Source: Marchantia polymorpha subsp. ruderalis | Lineage: Eukaryota; Streptophyta; Marchantiopsida; Marchantiales; Marchantiaceae | Assembly: GCA_037833965.1 (NCBI GenBank) | Contig: AP031356.1 | Location: 15,336,501 to 15,400,500 of the forward strand | Length of the DNA stretch: 64,000 nucleotides | Reading direction: 5' to 3' | Shown here: in pieces, positions 10,064 to 19,600 of the stretch | Numbering within the stretch: position 1 is the stretch's first letter | Layout: the number at the start of each line of letters is the position of its first letter | Notes under the pieces: model-generated | The model's database searches: none | What the model was told of the DNA's origin: nothing | Seen by the model: only the letters and a program-made list of their open reading frames with translations | Position numbers and translations under genes: made by a program

Positions 10064-10215
10064 GAACACTTGGAACGGACGAGGACTTAGGGAGTTACCG
10101 CTACTGGCAGAAAGGAAGGCGGTCGCCTACGGCGGAAGGATTTCGCCACCGGCGCGAATTCCGCCTACGCAGAAGGGGGATTCAAGTTTTGTCCTATGCG
10201 CGGACGAAGGCATTC

Positions 10216-10291
10216 GCCTGTGCACAGGCGAAGTAGGGTTAGGGAAGGCGCGAAGTCCGCCTACGCACAGGCGTTCGCCTGTGCACAGGCA
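10216..10291. repeat. Cluster of GCCT-N6-AGGC palindromes in U3
   Basis: Two perfect GCCTGTGCACAGGC palindromes (10216-10229 and 10277-10290), with a variant between them. Others occur at 10578-10591 (near-perfect, GCCTGCGCACAGGC), 42575-42588, 53519-53532 and 55356-55369 (GCCTACGCGTAGGC), 55412-55425 (near-perfect, GCCTACTCGTAGGC), 55771-55784 and many more. The arms GCCT/AGGC are constant while the core varies and often stays self-complementary. Confidence 0.7.
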
Positions 10292-10954
10292 CTTCGGCGT
10301 CGGCGGAAAATCCGCCTTGGGCCCTAGAAATGCGCCTTGTGAGGTAGAAAGTGTACGGCGCCTTCCGCGCCAGCGCAGCGCAGCGTACGTCGGAAGAGCC
10401 ACCAGAGTAATCCAATAGGTACGGACCGTGCGGACGGCACGGGTGGAGGCGCTCTTGGACGGACGGAGTTGCGGCGGCGGAAGCGCCGACGGAGAGACAA
10501 GGAACGGACAGACTGGACGGAGACGGCTGACCACGGTCAACGCCTTCCGCGCCAGCGCAGCGCCGCGGACGGAATTCGCCTGCGCACAGGCGAACGCCTG
10601 TGCACAGGAGGATGTTCAAGTTCCGCGCCGGCGGAGAATCCGCCGAGGCTCCTGCCTGCGCACAGGCAGGAGTTGAATTTTTGTCCGACATGCGGACACA
10701 CGCGTCAAGGCAGAAGGAGATTGGCCGAGGGGCGGTACGAACAAGTGTACCGCGCAAGGCGGAAAACTCGCCTTCGGCGCTACGCCCCCATGTCCGGAGG
10801 GTGACACGCTCGCGGAGTTCAAATCCGCCAATTCGAGCGTGAGAGTTTAATCGACGACGGCGGAGCGTGAAGCCGCGCGTGAGAGCGAAGACCGTTCCAG
10901 CGTACAGCCGGCGCGGCCATCAAGTGAGACGTTCTTCACGACCAAGAGACGACC

Positions 10955-13900
10955 ATGACCTTCGACCGGGCGGCGGAGAGCGTCCCATTCTTGAATTCGC
11001 GATTCCAATCTCTTGTGCGCGCTGCGCGCATCCATCTGCTGGCTGCGGACCATTCCCGACGTCGTCACACAGGAGATTTCTTGTTGATTGAGGGAGAAGT
11101 GAGTGCGCGTGATTTGGAATTGAGAGCGATTAGAGTTTGCCGAGAGAGAAAGAAACGCGGACAGTGCGGAAGTAGAATGAGCGGGCGAGCGAACCCCAGG
11201 AACGCAATGACGAGACCGAGCAGATTGCGGATGGTGCCACTTCGCCTGCCGCAGAACGGGCTGCGCGCTTTCGAAGAGCGCTTAATAGCAAGAAAGCTCG
11301 ATTTCTTGCTATGGGGATGGAATTACATCTGCGCGAATATGGTGCGCGAGTGGCTAGAGCCACAGGGACCACCCTCGCGCGGATTGCGTCCGCATGTTGA
11401 CCGGTGGACAGTCCAAGATTGGGCGCAGGCGTTGGGAAGATGTGCTGGCATGCCAGGGCATCTCCTTTTCGACAGTGAGAGCATCAAGGTGACCAAGCAA
11501 GAAGAGGCGCAATTTGTGGAGCTGTTCAAGACCGGGAGGTCTACCAAGAATGGGTACAGGACCCGTGATTACAAAGATCGATTTCGCCGGACTCTGTCCG
11601 CGGCGCTGATGCAATTACTGCAACCGCACCGCGCCTGCTACATCACATTGTGGCAGGTCTCTTTTGTGGAGTGCGTCATCGAGGGAACTCCAATTCACTG
11701 GGCGAGCATCCTGCACAGGGTGATGCGACAGCACGCGTTTGAGGAGAAGGGGGGAACTCTAAACCATCTTTCTCCTTTCCTCATCAATTTTTATCGACAG
11801 CGGAATTGTTTGACAGCGGCGGAGCTTGAACATTTTCCGCCATTGTCCATCGACCATCCCGGGAAGTATGTGCGGGAGAACGAGGTCGACACTGATGCGG
11901 AGGAGTCACCGACTTCTACCCCATCAAGACGGAGGGAGGAAGGGAGACACACTCCTGCAGCGCGAGTGCCGCGGAAGCGGCGATGGAGGGAAGAGTCCGA
12001 AGAGGAGCAGCATCAAGAACCCTCTGCTCCCATTCGACCGCGGCCGCTGTGCGAGCCATACAGCCGGCCGAAGCAGAAGGCACGCAGACTGGTGTTACCA
12101 GCTGACAGTGCAGACACGGCGACGATTGCGACGGAGATAGGAAGTGCGTCGCCAGAGAGGCGAGAGGAAGCGCGGACGACCGCACGAGAGACGGGCCACG
12201 CTGCAACCTCGTCGGGAGAGAGGCCGCCTACGGGCCAAGGGCCTCCGGAGTTACCACGTGCGATGCGGACAGATGTTCCGTTTGCGCACAGGCGAACCTC
12301 CGCGGACGGACGAGTCTCCGCGGACCGGCGAACACAAGTGGACGTGGATCTACGCTTACGCGTGGGAAGGAGCAGTCCGCCTGTGCACAGGCGCTCACCT
12401 GTGCACAGGTCGCCTATGCACAGGTCACCTGTGCACAGAACACCTCCGCACGTGCCGCCTGTGCACAGGCAAGAATCACCCCCGTTCCAACGTAGGAAGG
12501 GGAAGGAGCCGGCGGAAGAACCGCCTACGAGACACCGGCCCTCGGGGCCAGACCCTCCGGCGCACCACGCGCCGCAATTCGCGCCTTCGGCGCCAGGGCC
12601 TTCGAGCCGAGGGGACACGAGCAGAGAGCGTGCGGAGGCCGCACCATCGGCGGGAAGTCCGCCGATAGATGCGCCTTCGGCGGTAGGGCCTATAGGCCAA
12701 GGAACATCGGGCGTGCGGCCCCCGGCCATGTCGCCTTCGGCGATAGATGTCCGCGGCGCTACGCCTGCGACGGACAAGGCGCCGGCAAACGCGCCTGCGC
12801 ACGGGCCGGGCACGGCCCCCACGGACCGATCGAGGGAGCAGCAGACGATGGAGCGGAGTGACTGTCCGCGGGACGACATCTCGATGCGCGATGCGCAATC
12901 CAACCCCGCGCAGCCACCCTCCGCTCAATCGCCTTCGGCGACGGACGACGGCGACAGAGAGAATGCGGTAGGCAAGCAACCAGCGAGCGACGGGGATGCC
13001 GCTCGGGTACACTCGCCTTCCGCCTTAGACATTTTGGCGACGAGCAGCGAGGCTGCAGCCGTGCCTTCGCAGGCAGCACACGTCGAGGACGTGCAGCCCC
13101 ACTCGGGGCAGTCGCCAACGCAATCAATGGCGACTGAAATTCTCCACTCGGATGATGACGACGGGGGCTCCACGGAAGAAATGTCAGGAGCAGAAGACAC
13201 CGAGGAGGAGGAGGAGGAAATTGTTGGAGCGCCGGCGGCGGCGCTCTCTGAGCAGGTGATTCCGTTGCTGCGGTACTTGGATCGCAAGGTCGATAAATAC
13301 GCCGACCCACTCCAGCCGGGATCTTACATCGAGTTAGTGCGCAGGAGGACTCGCACTAAAGTCCACACCAGCAAGCTATTAGCTAGAGTGGACCAGGAGT
13401 TGAGAGACTTGAGGGAGAAGCATGAGTGCTTGTGGGGACAGTACAAGCTTAATCAGAAGTTCTACAAGCACTCCGAGAAGATGAAGGATGAGAAACTGGG
13501 TGAGCTCACCAAGGAGCAGGTGAAGGTCAAGGAAGCACTCGATTCTGAGCAGGCCCAGAATCGGATTTTGTCAGAGGAGCTCGTGCGGCAGACGCGGTTG
13601 TTGGAACAATGTCAGCTCGCACGGCAGGCGGATGAAGAATTAATCCGCAGTTTGCAGTCAGAGTGTGGCGAATTGAGAGCGCAACGTGCTGAAGCCGAAT
13701 CGCAATTAGTGACGATTGAAGAGGATCGCAGGAAGGAGGCGGATCGCACGAAGGTGGAGACGGCGAGGCGAGTCGCCCACTGTCTCAAGGGCTACGCCCA
13801 CTGGGAAGTGAAGGCGCAGGAGAAACTCACACTGCGTGAGTTTGAATTGCGCGCAGCCGGGTTGTTGTCAGGCGACAGTAGGAGTCGGCGGAAGGTAGCG

Positions 13901-14107
13901 AAGAAGCTCGAGGCCTTCCTGTCGAAGGCACAGGATACCATGTCCGCCCTCGAAGGGGAGGTGTCCGCGGCGTTGCAGCGGTTGGGACTGCGCAGTCGAG
14001 CGGAAGAGTGGCAGGGTAGAGAGTTAGTGCGCGGCAGTCGGCCGCGCAGGAGACGTAGTACAGGTTCCGCGGAGTGTAGTGTAGCGTGGTTCCGTGCAGG
14101 CGTGTAG
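10955..14107 (+). CDS. LTR-internal ORF of LTR-B (unknown protein, 1,050 aa)
   Basis: Long frame within U3 of the 3' LTR, same strand as pol. Function not recognised. Residues 1-84 are an extension (MTFDRAAES...) that I do not see in LTR-A; a second possible start is MTRPSRLRMVP at ~84. Residues ~85-315 are the domain shared with LTR-A: LRAFEER, DFLLWGWN, WAQALGRCAG, TRDYKDRFRR, GGTLNHLSPFLINFYR. Residues ~320-730 are low complexity (P, S, A, R) and include a PVHRRSP-type repeat at ~473-505 encoded by the GCCTGTGCACAGGC palindromes. An acidic patch (HSDDDDGGSTEE to EEEEEE, ~730-755) precedes a ~260-residue predicted coiled coil ending LGLRSRAEEW. The frame looks whole. Expression could come from the 3' end of genomic RNA or an unseen U3 promoter. 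Confidence 0.72.
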   Translation: MTFDRAAESVPFLNSRFQSLVRAARIHLLAADHSRRRHTGDFLLIEGEVSARDLELRAIRVCRERKKRGQCGSRMSGRANPRNAMTRPSRLRMVPLRLPQNGLRAFEERLIARKLDFLLWGWNYICANMVREWLEPQGPPSRGLRPHVDRWTVQDWAQALGRCAGMPGHLLFDSESIKVTKQEEAQFVELFKTGRSTKNGYRTRDYKDRFRRTLSAALMQLLQPHRACYITLWQVSFVECVIEGTPIHWASILHRVMRQHAFEEKGGTLNHLSPFLINFYRQRNCLTAAELEHFPPLSIDHPGKYVRENEVDTDAEESPTSTPSRRREEGRHTPAARVPRKRRWREESEEEQHQEPSAPIRPRPLCEPYSRPKQKARRLVLPADSADTATIATEIGSASPERREEARTTARETGHAATSSGERPPTGQGPPELPRAMRTDVPFAHRRTSADGRVSADRRTQVDVDLRLRVGRSSPPVHRRSPVHRSPMHRSPVHRTPPHVPPVHRQESPPFQRRKGKEPAEEPPTRHRPSGPDPPAHHAPQFAPSAPGPSSRGDTSRERAEAAPSAGSPPIDAPSAVGPIGQGTSGVRPPAMSPSAIDVRGATPATDKAPANAPAHGPGTAPTDRSREQQTMERSDCPRDDISMRDAQSNPAQPPSAQSPSATDDGDRENAVGKQPASDGDAARVHSPSALDILATSSEAAAVPSQAAHVEDVQPHSGQSPTQSMATEILHSDDDDGGSTEEMSGAEDTEEEEEEIVGAPAAALSEQVIPLLRYLDRKVDKYADPLQPGSYIELVRRRTRTKVHTSKLLARVDQELRDLREKHECLWGQYKLNQKFYKHSEKMKDEKLGELTKEQVKVKEALDSEQAQNRILSEELVRQTRLLEQCQLARQADEELIRSLQSECGELRAQRAEAESQLVTIEEDRRKEADRTKVETARRVAHCLKGYAHWEVKAQEKLTLREFELRAAGLLSGDSRSRRKVAKKLEAFLSKAQDTMSALEGEVSAALQRLGLRSRAEEWQGRELVRGSRPRRRRSTGSAECSVAWFRAGV

Positions 14108-14143
14108 CGTAGTGCAGTGTAGTGTTAGGTAGGACTTAGAAGG

Positions 14144-14150
14144 TATAAAA
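14144..14150 (+). promoter_or_regulatory. TATA box of LTR-B (E2 3' LTR)
   Basis: TATAAAA, 37 bp after the stop of the LTR frame. It is conserved in position in every LTR-B copy (for example 40892-40898 and 26392-26398 on the minus strand, and near 60213). It is the likely promoter of the full-length RNA and places R near 14175. Confidence 0.65.
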
Positions 14151-14155
14151 TAGTT

Positions 14156-14172
14156 CCAGGCGTTTTGCCTGG
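14156..14172 (+). other. Hairpin between TATA box and R
   Basis: CCAGGC-GTTTT-GCCTGG. The same form is at 60225-60241 and 40870-40886. Other copies carry CAAGGC...GCCTTG (26370-26386, 28863-28879, 47184-47200, and LTR-A at 2326-2342 and 17585-17601). The second pair changes from C-G to A-T on both arms together, so pairing is kept. Confidence 0.55.
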
Positions 14173-15118
14173 GGTTCTTTCCCATCAGAAGTGCAGATCA
14201 GGAACCCATTTCCTTTGCGTGTTTGTGTCCTTGAGTTCTGTCACCACGCACGAGGAGTTACAACTTAGCGTTCCGCATTTTGTAGCTGAAGGCCTTCGGC
14301 CGAATGTTCAGAGCTAGTACATTGGTTAGAGACTTGAGTAGTTCGGATCTGCACCTGCGGGTGACTGCCGATGCTCAGAGCCAGTGACTAGTTAGATACT
14401 TGAACAGTTTCGCCCCTACACCTTCGAGTGTTTCTTTCTGATTGTACTCCTTGGGATTTTTCCCCTGAATGCCAAAGTGAAGTTTTGCTACTTCGTGTAA
14501 GCCTTGGTTGTAAATTCAGGTTACGCTGCAGCAGGTGCCTTGAGGGTAACCCCTGTAGTATTTCTGGAAATGACAAGTGCCTGAGAATTCAAACTCTTCA
14601 ATAGACTGTTGTTGTGTTACTGGAATGTTTCACAGTGAGTCCTTCAGTGCGGACCTGTGTTCTCTGCGCGTTTTGTGAGTTGAGAGTGTTGTTCACCGCG
14701 TAGGAGTGACTTCGATCCGAAGTAGGCAGTCCAAACCGGGTTTCCTACACTAGCAGCAAGCTGGTGGAAGTGTTGTAAAAGCCGGAGTTGGAAGTCACTG
14801 CCCGCAGCTTTGCCGAGTGTGCTCGTGAGAGACTTTCCCCCTGAAATCTTGAAGTAGAGGTCCTAACGGATCTCTGGGTTGTGTTTCTGTAGTTTCAGGT
14901 GTGTGTGTGTGTGTGTGTGTTACGCTGCACTGTGCGACCTCCGAGTGCGCTCCGAGTGGACACTTGCAGTATTTCTGGGAGTGACAGTTGCCTGAGAATT
15001 CAAACTCCTCAATAGTCTGTTGAAACGTGACACTTTGTACCCTGTGTGTTCCTCTGTCCCTGTGGGTTCGACCTTTCTACCACTATATTGCAGTTTTAGC
15101 CTTTAGTGGGTTATTACA

Positions 15119-16604
15119 GAGGTTGGTTGTGATTGCCTGGAGGTGCCATGCGTCTTGGTGGGAGTGTACCCGCCATTTCCCTCGGAACAAAGCGCGGTAT
15201 ATGCACCGGTGGGTTCGGAGTTGTAGCTGGAGCTGTCTGTACCGAGTAGGCGGTGTCCTCAACCTGCTCAGCATAATACATAGGTGGCTCAGCATAATAC
15301 ATAGGTGGCTCAGCATAATACCTGGGGTTCTCCCACTGTGGTGCCCATTCGACCGCATTCACTGGGTAAGATGGCCGCGCGGACATGCACTCCGTGTTGG
15401 CATGTCCCACCTGTCCGCACGTAGTACACCAGAGATTCGCTCGTTGTCTCGCAGGTGATTTACGTCGGTCTTGGCCTCCCACTACATGAACTTTCAGGTC
15501 CGCAAAATTCTTCACCAGGTTGTCTACCTTGGCTGCGATGTCCCCTTGAGTCTTCACTGGGATTCCCTTACCTCGATCCTTCTTCTTGATCGCACTGCGT
15601 TTCTTCTTCCGTCTTTCTTCTTCTGAAGATGACGAGTCCTCTTCCTCTTCCGAGGAAGAACTTGATTCGGAGGAGCTTGATTCTTCTGTCGAGGAAGGTG
15701 AGTTCCTTCTCTTCCGACGTCCGCCTTGCGACTTCTTCTTCGTCGACCGTCGGTCGCGTCTTCGAGTGTCAAGGGTTGACGTCTCAAAGGTCTCCGCGGA
15801 AGCTATCACATCTTGGATTGTGTCAGTCTTGCCTCTCCTACAGAAGGTCTCCATTTCTCTTGAGAGCCCTGTCACATACCAATCCACTGCCTGTTGTACC
15901 GAATACGGTTCTCCCGGGCCTGTCTTCGGAATTCGATCTAGGAGGTCTTGGAATCTCTCAGTGTAGTCTCGAAGATTCTCCTTCCGCTCGCGTCGAAGAT
16001 TTCGAAGTCGGGTCAGAACTCGACTGTCATATCCGAGTTCGCGGAACCGCCTCAGAAACTTTTCCTTGAGCTGAGCCCAGGTCCGGATGCCAGTGGGGTC
16101 GGTGCTCTCATGGTTATACCAGCTACGCGCTCGTCTGCGTAGCAGGCTAGGGAAGATTCGTAGTCTGTCTTCATCACTGGTCTCACGATTGGCGATGGAG
16201 ACAGACTCGAAGAGCTTTATGTATGAATCTGCATCATCGTCGTCGCCCGTTCCCGTGTATCTTGGATACGAATGTTTGGTGGTAGGTTGGGAAAACACCT
16301 GGCGGAGATTGGCTTGATGTTCTGCCATCGGTGATCCTGTCGACGGACTGATCCTAGGTTGGCCAAACTCAGGAAGAGTTCCTGTCGGAGGGATGTCCAA
16401 CAGAACTGTTAGCTCAATGCTCTCAGTAGGTGAACTGGAACGCCTTTGTCTTCCAGTAGTCGGTGATGGCGATCTTTCTGCAGAGTCCTCACCGGGGGTC
16501 TTCTTTTTAGTTCGCCGTTTTGTTTCCACGGCTTTTTCTGAATCTCGACGGAGTTTCCGTGTGGCTCTCGCACTCAGGTTTCCCACACTATCGCTCGTCG
16601 ACAT
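15119..16604 (-). CDS. gag of element E1-B (cut by insertion of E2)
   Basis: Gag polyprotein of about 495 residues as far as visible, starting MSTSDSVGNLS. It has a basic N-terminal region; a Retrotrans_gag domain around residues 110-270 (YPRYTGTGDDDDADSYIKLFE, RARSWYNHE, LKEKFLRRFRELG); an acidic SSSSEEEE tract at ~310-340; a CCHC zinc knuckle (WCTTCGQVGHANTEC, ~395-410); and tandem YYAEPPM units at ~440-460. The zinc knuckle binds element RNA in this family. It differs from the copy at 1-1348 in only a few bases and in the number of YYAEPPM units. The frame is ended by the LTR of E2. Confidence 0.87.
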
Positions 16605-16647
16605 TCACCGAGCATTGCTGCTCAAGTATTCTGGTGTTGACGCACTG

Positions 16648-16665
16648 TCCCCGGCAGCGGCGCCA
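16648..16665 (-). other. Primer-binding site of element E1-B
   Basis: The same 18-nt tRNA-Asp-like site as at 1392-1409, again 22 nt from the LTR end. Confidence 0.75.
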
Positions 16666-16687
16666 AAAAGAAGTTGTCGGCTCCTTA

Positions 16688-19600
16688 TGTAATAACCCAC
16701 CAAAGGCTAAAACTTGCAGAATGGTGGTAAAAAGATCGAACCCACAGGGACAGAGGCAACACACAGAGTAAAAGTGTCACGTTTAACAGACTTTTGTAGA
16801 GTTTGAATTCTAGGCGACTGTCACTCCCAGAAATACTGCAGTGCTCGACTCGGAGGCTCGACTCGGAGGAGGATCTCAACTCGGAGGATGCTCGGAGGAT
16901 GCACGGTACAGCGTGGTCACTCAACACACACACACACACCTGAAACTGGCAAAAAGCACAACTCGGAGGTCGGTCAGGACCTCCGCTTCGGATTTCAGGA
17001 GGAAAGTGTCTCGCAAGTTCACTCAGAGGTTCTGCAGGAAGTGCCTCCCACTCCGGCTTTTACTGCCCTTCCGCCAGGAACTAGCGGGGGTACCCGGACT
17101 GGACTTCTCACTTCGGAACGAAGCCTCTACGTACGCCGCCGTGGACGTCACCCTCGACTATCACACAAAACGCAGGGAGTGCAGATCCGACTGAGAACTT
17201 ACTGAAAACACGATCCAGTAACACACACACAACCTGAATTACAAACCAAGGTTTACACGAAGTAATGAAACTTCACATTGGCATTCAGGGGAAACTTCCC
17301 GTAGGAGTACAATCAGGATATGTCACTCGAAGGAGTAAGGGGGAACTGTTCAAGTCTCTAACTCGCAGCCGGCTCTGAGCATCAGAAATCACCCGCAGGT
17401 GCAGATCCGCACTACTCAAGTCTCTAACCGGGTACTAGCTCTGAACATTCAGCCGAAGGCCTTCAACTACAACATACGGTAACTTCGCTATGCTGCAGCT
17501 TCTCTACGTGGTGCCAGGTCCAAAATGCACAAACACGTCAAGAAAGTGAGTTCCTGATCTGCACTTCCGAAACTGGAAGAGTCCCAAGGCAAAACGCCTT
17601 GATCTACTTTATACTCTCAAAAGATCCTAACTAGCACTACGCTATCCTATCTACCACTCGCAGCATCTGCGCGAAACCAAACTACTCTACTGCACTCAGC
17701 AGATCCGGTGCTACGCCTCCTGCGCGCCGGACTGCTCCGCTTACTGTCTCTACCTTGCCAGTCTTCCGACCGGCTGCGTAACCCCAGGCGTCGGAGCGCT
17801 GCAGTGACTTCCGACTGCAAGTGCGCCATAGTGTCGCGCGCACCCGACAAGAAAGTTTCTAATTTTCTCGCCACTCGCCGCCGACTCCGACTGTCACCTT
17901 CCGTCAAGGCCGCCGCCCGAAGCTCGAACTCCCGGAGTGTGACCCTCTCTTGAGCTGCCACCTCCCAATGGGTGTATCCGTTTAGACAACGAGTCACCCG
18001 TGCCGCCAACTCTCCTCGTGCCCTGCAGCTGCTCTCCACCTCTGCCAGCTGCATTTCTAATTCCGCACGTTGTGCCCTCAAATCCGAGCACTCGGTTTGC
18101 AAGTTGCGCAACAACTCCTCATCCTCCTTGCGGCTCTTTGACTTTCTTCTAAGGCGCGCGTCTGGCGCGCAAGCTCGGCTGCTAGGACTTTGTTCTGTCT
18201 CCGCTCCTCCTGCAAGTCCGACTCGATCTTTGCCCGTATTAGCTCGGCCTCCGCCTGACTCTTCGTCGCCGCATCCTCCTTCTGCTGCTGCAAGGCTTGG
18301 TATAGCTTCTGGGTGACCGCCAGGTGTTGTCGGAGGGCGGTGTTCCTATCCACATATACTCCGCACCTAGAGGCCCACCTTGCCACCTTGCTCCTCGTCC
18401 TTCGCCTGATTGTCTCCACATAAGACTGCGGTTTTAAGGCACTTGCGTATTTGGATGTCTTGCGATCTAGATATCGCAGGAGTGGAACTATCTGTTCGCA
18501 CAGCACCCCTGTTGGTGTTTTCTGCACCGAATCCTCTTCTTGCTCTTCCGAGCTCGTCTCATCCTCAGTCTCGAGGATCTCAGTCGCCACCGAATCCCTT
18601 GGCGACTCCCTGGAACTGTGGCGCGCAGCAGCTTCCGCTGCGACTGCTGCTCCACTGCCTGCCAAAATATCCAGGGCAGTGGGAGATCCCACTGCTTGAG
18701 CCCCTGTTCCGGCTTGATCTTCGGTTTGTGAAGGGGTCGACGCCGCAGTGACTTTTGTCACTCTTGATCCGCCCGCTTCTGCTGCCTGTCCTTCCGGCGC
18801 AATCTGCGCGGAAGGGGTCCTTGCTGAAGGTGCGTCCGCCGAAGGCGTCCGCACACTCGTCGTTGGCCCCATCCGTCTCGCAGTCGGCGAATCCGGCTGA
18901 CTCTCTGTTGTCCGACTCGCAGTCGGCCGACCAGCAGTTGTCCGACTGGGAGTCGGATACACCCTGCGCGTCTTGACTCCACTTGGCCTGCTTGCTGGTG
19001 GCGTTCTTCCAGAAGTGCCTTCCGCCGAAGACGACCCTCTGAGGATTGTTGGCTCGTCAGCCAAACTCTCTTCTGCTTCCGGCCTGCTGTCCGGTTCAAC
19101 GCACCGTTCAGTTGGCCTTCCTTCCGCTTGTCGACCTTCAGTCATCCGACTCGCAGTCGGCCGGTCGTCAGTCCGTCCATCTCCTCCCGAAGGCCGTGGT
19201 GCCTTCTGTGCAGAGGTTTCTGCCGTCTTCCCTAGGATCTGAGCGATTATCTCTTCCTGTGTGAGATTCCGCCGGGTCGGAGTTCGCCTGGTCTCCTCAG
19301 TAACAGTTGGCATTTTGCGTGCCCTCTGTTTTGGTCGACTGTGAGGCTCGGGGGTGGGCCGACCACGAGTCGGCGCAGCTGGTACTTCCGGCTGCCTGTC
19401 CTCAGGTCTCTCATCCCACTTCCGCTTTCGCGGAATGCGCTCACTTCGACGTTCTTCTGCTGCTCTTGCTGGAGCCGGAGCCGGAGGCGTACTGGCAGGT
19501 TCCTCGTCCGGATCCGTGTCTACTTCGGCCTCCCTCGAATATCTACCTGGATAAGTCCGGGTCAGCTGCGGAAACCGAGTTTTCTCAGCATTCGTCAAAC

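Larger units (their letters stand above)
6299..15118 (+). mobile_element. Ty3/gypsy element with LTR-B, 3' half (element E2)
   Basis: Plus-strand element seen from the protease onward: protease (6299-6830), reverse transcriptase, RNase H and integrase (6840-9671), polypurine tract (9696-9708) and 3' LTR (9709-15118). Its 5' part is beyond E1-A, off the left edge. It sits in the gag of element E1-B, whose sequence resumes at 15119. No chromodomain follows the integrase, which fits the Tat/Athila side of Ty3/gypsy. Its pol is interrupted at about one place within this window. Its LTR closely matches the solo copies further right, so it is probably young. Confidence 0.85.
9709..15118 (+). mobile_element. 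LTR-B copy (3' LTR of E2), 5,410 bp
   Basis: Begins TGTGGTACCCCAC after the polypurine tract and ends GGGTTATTACA at 15118, where the gag of E1-B resumes. Order: AT-rich terminus; the inverted-repeat module (10020-10063); GC-rich U3 packed with 14-bp palindromes; a 1,050-codon frame (10955-14107); TATA (14144-14150); hairpin (14156-14172); R/U5 with a GT microsatellite (14899-14921) and a direct repeat of about 55 bp (near 14549-14607 and 14970-15023). Solo copies with identical ends and target duplications confirm both borders. Confidence 0.92.

Noticed and set aside
10200-10600. CRISPR-like array of short repeats
   Set aside because: The units are palindromes at irregular spacing within an LTR U3. 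There are no uniform spacers or leader, and the context is a plant retroelement.
12013-12903. Long open frames antisense to the LTR-B frame (also 58097-58972, 42403-42984, 63278-63997)
   Set aside because: They mirror the low-complexity, palindrome-rich middle of the sense frame. Because the DNA is GC-rich and locally self-complementary, the opposite strand stays open. They lack any recognisable domain and vary in length between copies.
10955-14107. The LTR frame as an envelope protein
   Set aside because: It has no signal peptide, no hydrophobic fusion or anchor segment and no cysteine pattern. It is hydrophilic with a coiled-coil end.
10955-14107. The LTR frame as a homologue of MMTV sag
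   Set aside because: Only the location in U3 is comparable; I see no sequence resemblance. The comparison is positional only.
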